From an uncultured Subdoligranulum sp. (GTDB lineage Bacteria; Bacillota_A; Clostridia; Oscillospirales; Ruminococcaceae), in NCBI GenBank assembly GCA_900772715.1, contig CAAGRN010000110.1:1-21622 (forward strand): DNA of 21,622 bases. The letters are read 5' to 3'. Position numbers and translations under genes: made by a program. The notes below the pieces were generated by a model that did not search any database, was not told the origin of the DNA, and was given only the letters and a program-made list of their open reading frames with translations. Positions 6,087 through 12,715 of the stretch are shown piece by piece. Each line of letters starts with the position of its first letter. Position 1 is the stretch's first letter.

Positions 6087-7430
6087 ATGACAAAGGACGA
6101 GTATCTGATCACCGATGCGCCGCTGAAGGCGCTGACGGTTTTTGCTATGCCGATGATCCTCGGCAGCTTTTTTCAGCAGGTATACAATATGGCGGACTCC
6201 ATCATTGTCGGTCAGTTTGTGGGTTCCTCGGCGCTGGCGGCAGTCGGTGCCTGTGCCGCGCTGACCAACGTGTTTATCTGCGTGGCGCTGGGTGCCGGGG
6301 TCGGTGCCGGGGTTCTGGTCAGCCGCCATTTCGGCGCCAAGGAATACGGCAAGATGAAAACCATCGTGTCAACGTCCTTGCTCAGCTTTCTGGTGCTGAG
6401 CATCGCCCTCGGCATTTTTGGCTTTGGCTTTTCCCGCCTGATGATGGGGGCATTACAAACTCCCGCCGACATTTTAGCGGATGCCGTGCTGTATCTGCGG
6501 GTGTATTTTGTGGGCTTTCCGTTTTTGTTTATGTACAACATCCTCTCCACGATGTTTACCTCCATCGGGGAGTCCAAAATTCCGCTGGGGCTGCTGATTT
6601 TCTCGTCCGTTCTCAATATTTTTATGGATCTCTGGATGGTCGCCGGGCTGGGGCTGGGCGTGTTCGGTGCAGCACTGGCGACCCTGATTGCCCAAGGCAT
6701 TTCCGCCGTGTTCTCGCTGCTGATCTTCCTGAACCGGATGCGGCGCTACCAAAGTCCCTTTCAGCGGTTTAACGGGCGGGAGCTGCGCTCGATGCTGCGC
6801 ATTGCCGTGCCGTCGGTCCTGCAGCAGTCCACCGTGTCCATTGGTATGATGATCGTGCAGGCGGTGGTCAACCCGTTCGGCACGCAGGCGCTGGCGGGGT
6901 ATGCGGCAACGATGCGGGTAGAGAACGTATTTTCGTTGATTTTTGTGTCCATCGGCAATGCGGTTTCGCCGTTTGTTTCCCAGAATCTTGGCGCAGGCAA
7001 GCCCCAGCGCATCAAAAAGGGCTACCGCGCGGCGCTGGTGCTGGATGTCTGCTTTGCGGTTCTTGCCTTTGCCGTCATTGAAACGTGGCACACGCAGATC
7101 TCCTCGCTGTTCCTCGGCAAGGACGGGACTGCCTTGGCGTATCAGGTGTCCGAGGATTATATGCGGTGGATCGGCTATTTCTTTATCTTTATGGGCATCA
7201 AGATGGCAACCGACGGCGTTTTGCGCGGGCTGGGCATTATGCGCCCCTTCCTCGTTGCCAATATGGTGAACCTTGGCATTCGCCTGTCGGTGGCGCTGCT
7301 TTGTGCGCCGCGCTTTGGCATTGCCTTTGTCTGGCTTGCCGTGCCGGCGGGCTGGCTTGCCAACTTCCTGGTTTCCTATGCGGCGCTCAGAAAATCCTGG
7401 CCGGAGGAAAAAGCAGTGCTGGCGCAATAA
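6087..7430 (+). CDS. MATE-family multidrug/metabolite efflux transporter
   Basis: This 447-residue, very hydrophobic protein of about 12 membrane helices is a cation-coupled antiporter of the MATE family, exporting drugs or cationic/aromatic metabolites across the cytoplasmic membrane. The two MatE repeats are visible: the first begins FAMPMILGSFFQQVYNMADS (residues 19-38) and the second about residue 238 with PSVLQQSTVSIGMMIVQ, followed by the typical GAGKPQRIKKGYRAAL loop. Length is normal for the family. The start at 6087 follows AGGAG by 8 nt. It is transcribed from a consensus promoter through a terminator-containing leader, so expression is probably conditional. It lies 67 bp before the LytTR regulator, which has its own promoter. 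The substrate cannot be read from the sequence. Confidence 0.95.
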   Translation: MTKDEYLITDAPLKALTVFAMPMILGSFFQQVYNMADSIIVGQFVGSSALAAVGACAALTNVFICVALGAGVGAGVLVSRHFGAKEYGKMKTIVSTSLLSFLVLSIALGIFGFGFSRLMMGALQTPADILADAVLYLRVYFVGFPFLFMYNILSTMFTSIGESKIPLGLLIFSSVLNIFMDLWMVAGLGLGVFGAALATLIAQGISAVFSLLIFLNRMRRYQSPFQRFNGRELRSMLRIAVPSVLQQSTVSIGMMIVQAVVNPFGTQALAGYAATMRVENVFSLIFVSIGNAVSPFVSQNLGAGKPQRIKKGYRAALVLDVCFAVLAFAVIETWHTQISSLFLGKDGTALAYQVSEDYMRWIGYFFIFMGIKMATDGVLRGLGIMRPFLVANMVNLGIRLSVALLCAPRFGIAFVWLAVPAGWLANFLVSYAALRKSWPEEKAVLAQ

Positions 7431-7440
7431 GTTTCGGCAG

Positions 7441-7470
7441 TTGCGCCGCAGCGCGGCAGTATGTTATACT
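7441..7470 (+). promoter_or_regulatory. Promoter of the LytTR two-component operon
   Basis: TTGCGC (7441-7446) and TATACT (7465-7470) are 18 bp apart, and the transcript would start about 20 bp before the regulator ATG. GCAGT words at 7437 and 7456 flank and overlap the -35 box. They weakly resemble LytTR sites but are spaced 19 rather than 21-22 bp. Confidence 0.55.
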
Positions 7471-7497
7471 GTATAAAAAGGGGAGGAGGCACCACCG

Positions 7498-8208
7498 ATG
7501 ACGCGCATTGCCATTGTGGAGGACGAGGCTGCCGTGCAGGAGCAGCTGACCGGCTATGTGCAGCGTTATACGCGGCAGTACGGCACGCCGTTTGAGGTCA
7601 CGGTGTTTGGCAGCGGCGTGGAAATTCTCGAAGATTACCGCCCGGTCTACGACATAATTTTTCTGGATGTCGAGATGCCGCACCTTGACGGTATGGAAAC
7701 TGCCCGCCACATCCGCGCACTGGATAACGATGTACTGTTGATTTTTATCACCAATATGGCGCAGTATGCCATCAAGGGGTACGCCGTGGGCGCGCTGGAT
7801 TATGTGCTGAAGCCCGTGCCGTATTTTGCCTTTTCGCAGCAGCTGCAAAAGGCGGTCAACCAGCTGGCACGGCGGGTGCGCCATTATCTGGCGGTGCCTG
7901 TGGACGGCGGGCTGCGCCGGCTGGATGCAGCAACTGTCTACTACATAGAGAGCGAGGGTCACCGCATCCATTTTTACACCGAGGACGGCGAGTTTTCCGC
8001 CCCCGGCGCACTGAAAGCGCTGGAGGAAAAGCTGACATCGCAGCCCTTTGCCCGCTGCAACAGCGGGTATCTGGTCAATCTGGCGCAGGTATCCGGCGTG
8101 CAGCAGAACACGGTTTTGGTCGGTCCCTATGAATTGCAGATCAGCCGCCCCAAGCGCAAGGCGTTTTTGGCAGCGCTGACCGATTACATCGGGGGTGAGG
8201 GCGTATGA
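7498..8208 (+). CDS. LytTR-family response regulator
   Basis: This 236-residue protein combines a receiver domain (about 1-120) with a C-terminal LytTR DNA-binding domain (about 130-232), as in AgrA, ComE and VirR. Phosphorylation residues are visible: the acidic pair Glu8/Asp9, the acceptor Asp57 in FLDVEMP, Thr85 and Lys105 in YVLKP. The LytTR half shows the family pattern VYYIESEGHRIHFYTEDGEF and FARCNSGYLVNL, followed by the ISRPKRKAFLAAL end. A GGAGGAGG ribosome binding site precedes the ATG. The stop codon overlaps the kinase start (ATGA), so the pair is translationally coupled. LytTR proteins bind two 9-bp direct repeats upstream of target promoters; such a pair is found upstream of the next gene (9589-9618), making the GH3 gene the likely direct target. 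Confidence 0.95.
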   Translation: MTRIAIVEDEAAVQEQLTGYVQRYTRQYGTPFEVTVFGSGVEILEDYRPVYDIIFLDVEMPHLDGMETARHIRALDNDVLLIFITNMAQYAIKGYAVGALDYVLKPVPYFAFSQQLQKAVNQLARRVRHYLAVPVDGGLRRLDAATVYYIESEGHRIHFYTEDGEFSAPGALKALEEKLTSQPFARCNSGYLVNLAQVSGVQQNTVLVGPYELQISRPKRKAFLAALTDYIGGEGV

Positions 8209-9491
8209 CCATTTTGCCCGGCATCCCCAGACTGTACACGGCGCTGGCAGAAATTCTGGCTGCGCTGCTGTATGCGCAGGCGCGCCCGCCCCGCACTGCA
8301 AAGCCGATGCACTGGGGCATCACCGCGCTGTGGGCGGCGCTGCTGGCGGCGTTTTTGCACCTGACGGGTCATGTGCCGCTGCAATGGTGGGTACCCTGTA
8401 TGGTCACCGCCATTGCTGCCATCTACCTGTACCTGTGGGGTACGCGTGAGATGAACCTGCGCGAGGCAAGCTATTGCTGTGCGCGCGCTTTTATCCTGGC
8501 AGAGCTGGCAGCCAGCTTGGAATGGCAGCTGCACTGCTGGCTTTGGCCGCAGTTCACGGGCGGCGAGGTGCCTTCGCTGCTGCTGTTGGCCGCCGTGTAC
8601 GGTGCGCTGTACGGCGGGCTGTACCTGTTTGAACGCCGCCGCGTCACTGCCGCACGCCCGAACATTACCGTTTCCGCCACGCTGATGGCAGTCGTGATGG
8701 CGCTGACGGTTTTTGCCGTGAGCAACCTGAGCTTTATCGCCGACGAACAGGCGACGATGGGCGTGTACTACATCCGCACGCTGGTGGATTTTGCCGGTGT
8801 GCTGATTTTAAGCGTCCAGCACGAGCAGCTGCGCGAGGCAACCCTGCACAGCGAGCTTGCGGCGATGGACAACGTTTTGCAGCGCCAGTATGAGCAGTAC
8901 CGCCAAAGCAAAGAGAATATCCGCCTGATCAACCGCCGCTACCACGAGCTGAAAATGCAGATCGCCGCCATACGCGCCGAGCAGGACCCGACCAAGCAGA
9001 ACGCCGCCTTGGCGGAGATGGAGCAGGATATCCGCCGCTATGAAGCCGAAAATAAGACCGGCAACCCCGTGCTGGACACCCTGCTGACCGCCAAAAGCCT
9101 GTACTGCCAGCAGCACGGCATCAATATGACCTGCGTGGCGGACGGCACGCTGCTGCATTTTTTGACAACAGGGGAGATATGCACCATCGTCGGCACGGCG
9201 CTGGACAATGCCACCGAGAGCGTGCTGACCGAGCAGGACCCCGAAAAGCGGCTGATCCGGGTGGCAATTTACGCGCAGAACGGCTTTGTGATGCTGCGGT
9301 TTGAAAACTACTGCACAAAGCCCGTGGAGCTTGCCCCCGACGGCTTGCCCCGCCGCAGCAGCCACGGCGGCTACGACTTAAAAAGCGTGCGTGCCGCTGC
9401 CGAAGCCCACGGCGGCACCTTGACCCTGCACTGGGAAAACGAGTGGTTCACCCTGCGGGTGCTGCTGCCGCAAAAGCAAGAGAGGTTATGA
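8205..9491 (+). CDS. AgrC-like membrane sensor histidine kinase (GHKL type)
   Basis: This 428-residue protein is the partner kinase of the overlapping LytTR regulator. Residues 1-205 carry about six to seven hydrophobic segments (near 10-24, 36-55, 62-79, 87-107, 122-142, 154-175 and 186-204), with no recognisable extracellular domain. A coiled-coil dimerisation stretch (205-245) leads to the likely phospho-acceptor His247 in RRYHELK. The C-terminal GHKL ATPase (about 290-425) has Asn335 in GTALDNATES and the glycine motif HGGYDLKSV at 387-395. This architecture is that of peptide or cell-envelope sensors such as AgrC, ComD and VirS. No pro-peptide or AgrB-like protease gene is nearby, so the signal is unknown. 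The stop codon lies inside the loop of the downstream terminator. Confidence 0.93.
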   Translation: MTILPGIPRLYTALAEILAALLYAQARPPRTAKPMHWGITALWAALLAAFLHLTGHVPLQWWVPCMVTAIAAIYLYLWGTREMNLREASYCCARAFILAELAASLEWQLHCWLWPQFTGGEVPSLLLLAAVYGALYGGLYLFERRRVTAARPNITVSATLMAVVMALTVFAVSNLSFIADEQATMGVYYIRTLVDFAGVLILSVQHEQLREATLHSELAAMDNVLQRQYEQYRQSKENIRLINRRYHELKMQIAAIRAEQDPTKQNAALAEMEQDIRRYEAENKTGNPVLDTLLTAKSLYCQQHGINMTCVADGTLLHFLTTGEICTIVGTALDNATESVLTEQDPEKRLIRVAIYAQNGFVMLRFENYCTKPVELAPDGLPRRSSHGGYDLKSVRAAAEAHGGTLTLHWENEWFTLRVLLPQKQERL

Positions 9492-9504
9492 ACCTCTCTT
9501 TTTT
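9478..9504 (+). terminator. Terminator ending the two-component operon
   Basis: A 10-bp perfect stem (AAGAGAGGTT at 9478-9487 with AACCTCTCTT at 9491-9500) closes on a 3-nt loop and is followed by more T residues. The kinase stop codon TGA (9489-9491) sits in the loop. This separates the sensor operon from the GH3 operon. Confidence 0.85.
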
Positions 9505-9588
9505 GCTTTTATGGCAATTTGCACAAATAAGGTTGCGTATATCTTGTATAACATACACAGCAAATTTTGATACTCTTTTGAAACTTTT

Positions 9589-9618
9589 ACAGATTATGCT
9601 GCAAAAACGACAGTCTGT
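9589..9618 (+). promoter_or_regulatory. Candidate LytTR response-regulator binding site (tandem 9-mers)
   Basis: ACAGATTAT (9589-9597) and ACAGTCTGT (9610-9618) are separated by 12 bp, a 21-bp period that places both on the same DNA face. Against the published AgrA/LytTR half-site (T/A)(A/C)(C/A)GTTN(A/G)(T/G), each matches 8 of 9 positions. The second copy ends 7 bp before the -35 box. Position, spacing and the adjacent LytTR gene all agree. Confidence 0.6.
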
Positions 9619-9625
9619 GCGTTTT

Positions 9626-9654
9626 TTGAAACAAAACCGCTGTGGTGTGATAGT
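9626..9654 (+). promoter_or_regulatory. Promoter of the GH3 operon (extended -10, activator-type)
   Basis: TTGAAA (9626-9631) is followed after 17 bp by GATAGT (9649-9654), with a TGT extended -10 element just before it. The -10 box is imperfect, which fits a promoter needing an activator. Transcription would start near 9661. Confidence 0.5.
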
Positions 9655-9670
9655 ATATATCCAGTTCAAG

Positions 9671-9692
9671 ACCGTGCTGACACAAGCACGGT
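9671..9692 (+). other. Leader hairpin just before the GH3 ribosome binding site
   Basis: An 8-bp perfect inverted repeat (ACCGTGCT at 9671-9678, AGCACGGT at 9685-9692) encloses a 6-nt loop. It is not followed by a T-tract, so it is not a terminator. It lies about 11 nt before the GAGGAGG ribosome binding site and may stabilise the 5' end of the mRNA or act as an operator. Confidence 0.5.
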
Positions 9693-9716
9693 TTAAGAGT
9701 AACGAGGAGGAAAACA

Positions 9717-12617
9717 ATGAACACTTTGCTTGCAACACTGGCAAACATGGGCGTCAATATGAAGGACGTTGCCGATGTAGTCAACAACTGCATCCCGCAG
9801 CTGATTTTCCTTGGCGTTGTGGCTGCCGCTGCCATTATCGTATTGATTGTAATGGCATTCAACAAGAAACTGACCAAATCCACCAAATTCATGGTGCGCG
9901 CACAATCCGGGCTGGCTGTTTTGCTGGCATTCGGTATCGTGCTGAACTTGATTGCTTTTGGTCCTATGAGCACCATGCTGGATCTGGTTACCGGTAATGG
10001 TACAATTACAGAGGAGTCCGCCAATGAGGCGAACGACTTGTGTACCGAGATTGCCGAAGAGGGCATTGTGCTGCTGCAGAATGACGGCAACAAGCTGCCC
10101 CTTGCTTCCGGCAGCAACCTGAACGTTTTTGGCTGGGCTTCCGTTGGTCCTGTCTACGGCGGAACCGGTGCCGGTGCTATTTCGGCGGATCGCCCCACTG
10201 TCAGCTTGCTGGATGGTCTGCACAATGCAGGCATCAACACGAACACCGAACTGAGCGACTTCTACACTGCCTACTGCGCACAGCGCCCCGCCTTGGGCTA
10301 CAGCAATCATAACTGGACTTTGCCTGAGCCTACTGCTGCCAGCTACACGCAGGAAATGATCGACAATGCCAAGGCTTTTTCCGACACCGCCATGGTGGTA
10401 ATCAGTCGTGTGGGCGGCGAGTTTGCCGACCTTCCGACCGATATGAGTACCGTCAATTATACCGACAATTCTACCGAGTACAAGGACTTCGAGGATGGTC
10501 AGCATTATCTTTCGCTGAGCAAAACCGAGCAGGATATGCTCGATCTGGTTTGCAGCAACTTCGATAACGTTGTGTTGGTCTACAATGCCGCCAACACCAT
10601 GGAGTTGGGCTTTGTCAATGATCATCCCCAAATCAAGAGTGTCATCTGGTGTCCCGGCACCGGTCAGACCGGCTTTAACGCTCTGGGTGAGATTGTTGCC
10701 GGTGAGATCAACCCCTCCGGTCATTCTGCCGATACCTTTGTCTATGATTTGAAAGCAGCACCCTACTTTAACAATATCGGTTCTTTTACCTACACCAATG
10801 CCGACTCTATTGGTTACACCGCTGCCAGCCTGTTCGGCGGCGATCCCGCCTTGGTTCCCCCGCACTTTGTCAACTATGTCGAAGGCATTTATGTCGGCTA
10901 TAAGTTCTACGAAACTGCTGCTGCAGAAGGCTTGATTGACTACAGCAAGACTGTGCAGTATCCCTTTGGTCACGGTCTGTCCTATACGACCTTCAGCCAG
11001 AAGATTGACTCTATGACGGAATCTGATGGCACCATCACCCTGAATGTTACAGTTACCAACACCGGCAGCGTTGCCGGCAAGGATGCTGTGCAGGTCTACT
11101 TCAACCCGCCGTACACCAATGGCGGTATCGAAAAATCCACCGCCAACCTGGTCACCTTCGATAAGACCGAAACCATTGAGCCGGGTGCTTCCCAGACTTT
11201 GACTCTGACCTTCAAGATCGAAGATATGGCAAGCTTTGACAGTAAGGATAAGGGCTGCTATGTCCTCGATGAGGGAGATTACGTCATCAGCGTCAACGCG
11301 GATTCTCACACTGTGCTGGATTCCAAGACGTACCATGCCGCTTCTACTGTTGTCTATGATGCATCCAACCCCCGCAGCACCGATGCCGAAGCTGCTACCG
11401 CTAAATTTGATTTTGCCGATGATAAGCTGGTCACCCTGTCCCGTGCAGATCACTTTGCCAACTATGCCGAGGCTACCGCTGCTCCCTCTGACTACACTAT
11501 GTCTGAGGAAAGCATGAACACACTGTACAACGACCACAACTGGAATCCCGAAGATTTTAATGACCCCAATGATGAGATGCCCGTTACCGGTGCCGAAAAC
11601 GGTCTGAAATTGGCAGACCTGCGCGGCGCTGATTACGATGATGAGCGTTGGGAAGCCCTGCTGGATCAGATGACGGTTGCCGAAATGGACGACCTGATCG
11701 CATTGGGCGGCTACCAGACCAAGGCAGAAGCCAGCGTTGAAAAATACGCAACGATCGATTGCGACGGTCCCGCCGCCATCAACAATAACTTCACCGGCGT
11801 TTCCTCCATCGGCTTCCCGTCCGAAATTATCATCGCCTCCACCTTCAACACTGACCTTGCCCGCCGCTATGGTGAGAGCATTGGTCGTATGGCCAGTGAG
11901 ATGAATGTTACCGGCTGGTATGCTCCCGCCATGAACGGTCACCGCTCTGCTTTTGACGGACGCAACTTCGAGTACTACTCGGAGGACAGTGTTCTGGCTG
12001 GGTATATCGGTGCCAACTCCATTGCCGGTGCTCAAAGCTACGGCGTCTATGCCTACATGAAGCACTTTGCCTTGAACGATCAGCAGATTAACCAGAACGA
12101 GATGCTTTGCACTTGGGCTGACGAGCAGGCTATCCGCGAAATTCATCTGCGTCCCTTTGAAATCAGCGCCAAGGTCGGCGGCTGCAAGGCTGTTATGTCC
12201 AGCTGGAACTACATTGGCAACCAGTGGGCTGGTGCCTGCAATGCCCTGCTGAACAATGTTCTGCGCGGCGAGTGGGGCTTCCGCGGTATGGTTATTACTG
12301 ACGGTTTCCACTTTACCGACTACATGGATTCCGACATTGCCATTCGCAATGGCTGCGACCTGATGCTGAAAAACTATGATGTTGCTACCAACCACCTGAC
12401 TGATACTACCAGCGCTACCAGCGTTAAGGCTATGCGTCAGGCTTGCAAGAATATCATGTATACTGTGGTCAATTCTCGTGTTTACGACCCCGCCAACACG
12501 GTTTCTACCCCCGTCTGGCGTATTGTCATGATTGTGGTCGATGTGCTGCTGGCTGCTGTTCTGGTCGTGCTGGAATGGCTCACCTTCAAAAGCTACAAAA
12601 AGAAAAAGGCACAGTAA
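9717..12617 (+). CDS. Membrane-anchored GH3 glycoside hydrolase with permuted domain order
   Basis: This 966-residue GH3 enzyme probably removes terminal beta-linked sugars outside the cell. Order: two membrane helices (about 26-48 and 64-84) around a Lys/Arg-rich loop; the GH3 C-terminal alpha/beta domain (about 100-400, with acid/base candidate Glu235 in RVGGEF); a fibronectin-III-like domain (about 430-545, after YPFGHGLSYTTF at 415-426); an acidic linker; the TIM barrel (about 640-890); and a C-terminal helix (about 934-957) ending in KSYKKKKAQ. The barrel thus follows the C-domain, the reverse of canonical GH3. By the positive-inside rule, catalytic domains face outward, anchored at both ends. 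Barrel motifs: DGP (683-685), GRNFEYYSED, KHF (782-784) and nucleophile Asp862 in VITDGF. The usual Trp after the nucleophile is Gly, and the Arg after DGPxG is absent, so specificity may differ from beta-glucosidases. Codons favour GCT/GGT more than its neighbours. The start follows GAGGAGG. Confidence 0.93.
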   Translation: MNTLLATLANMGVNMKDVADVVNNCIPQLIFLGVVAAAAIIVLIVMAFNKKLTKSTKFMVRAQSGLAVLLAFGIVLNLIAFGPMSTMLDLVTGNGTITEESANEANDLCTEIAEEGIVLLQNDGNKLPLASGSNLNVFGWASVGPVYGGTGAGAISADRPTVSLLDGLHNAGINTNTELSDFYTAYCAQRPALGYSNHNWTLPEPTAASYTQEMIDNAKAFSDTAMVVISRVGGEFADLPTDMSTVNYTDNSTEYKDFEDGQHYLSLSKTEQDMLDLVCSNFDNVVLVYNAANTMELGFVNDHPQIKSVIWCPGTGQTGFNALGEIVAGEINPSGHSADTFVYDLKAAPYFNNIGSFTYTNADSIGYTAASLFGGDPALVPPHFVNYVEGIYVGYKFYETAAAEGLIDYSKTVQYPFGHGLSYTTFSQKIDSMTESDGTITLNVTVTNTGSVAGKDAVQVYFNPPYTNGGIEKSTANLVTFDKTETIEPGASQTLTLTFKIEDMASFDSKDKGCYVLDEGDYVISVNADSHTVLDSKTYHAASTVVYDASNPRSTDAEAATAKFDFADDKLVTLSRADHFANYAEATAAPSDYTMSEESMNTLYNDHNWNPEDFNDPNDEMPVTGAENGLKLADLRGADYDDERWEALLDQMTVAEMDDLIALGGYQTKAEASVEKYATIDCDGPAAINNNFTGVSSIGFPSEIIIASTFNTDLARRYGESIGRMASEMNVTGWYAPAMNGHRSAFDGRNFEYYSEDSVLAGYIGANSIAGAQSYGVYAYMKHFALNDQQINQNEMLCTWADEQAIREIHLRPFEISAKVGGCKAVMSSWNYIGNQWAGACNALLNNVLRGEWGFRGMVITDGFHFTDYMDSDIAIRNGCDLMLKNYDVATNHLTDTTSATSVKAMRQACKNIMYTVVNSRVYDPANTVSTPVWRIVMIVVDVLLAAVLVVLEWLTFKSYKKKKAQ

Positions 12618-12670
12618 AACCTAGTCGTTATACTGTGTAGCTGCCTGCGGTTCATTGCTACCGACTTTGT

Positions 12671-12700
12671 GCGGTCGTGCGGTGGACCGTATGGTTTTTT
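12671..12700 (+). terminator. Weak terminator-like hairpin between the two GH3 genes
   Basis: A 6-bp stem (GCGGTC/GACCGT with one G-U pair) and 8-nt loop is followed, after ATGG, by six T residues, just before the second GH3 ribosome binding site. It may only reduce read-through between the genes rather than separate them. A TATACT at about 12631 could be a -10 box but lacks a clear -35 partner. Confidence 0.35.
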
Positions 12701-12715
12701 GAAAAGGACATATAT

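Larger units (their letters stand above)
9492..9716 (+). other. Regulatory region upstream of the membrane GH3 gene
   Basis: This 225-bp region contains no gene. It holds a TTGCACAAATAAGGTTGCGTA stretch (9516-9536) like sequence upstream of the dehydratase, the LytTR-type direct repeats, a promoter with extended -10 and a leader hairpin next to the ribosome binding site. Confidence 0.6.

Noticed and set aside
5806..6093. 96-codon upstream extension of the hybrid kinase
   Set aside because: The extension crosses the MATE promoter and leader, has no ribosome binding site and no domain; the ATG at 5805 has a good GAGGAAAA site.
6474..7427. 317-codon minus-strand open frame opposite the MATE gene
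   Set aside because: It is antisense to a complete MATE transporter and has a His/Gln/Arg-rich composition without any family match.
7437..7463. Possible LytTR autoregulatory repeats upstream of the response regulator
   Set aside because: GCAGT words at 7437 and 7456 are spaced 19 bp, not 21-22, and overlap the promoter boxes; the match is too weak to claim.
9693..12395. 900-codon minus-strand open frame opposite the membrane GH3 gene
   Set aside because: Its length comes from the codon bias of the GH3 gene. It has no domain, no ribosome binding site and a low-complexity Val/Gly/Ile/His composition.
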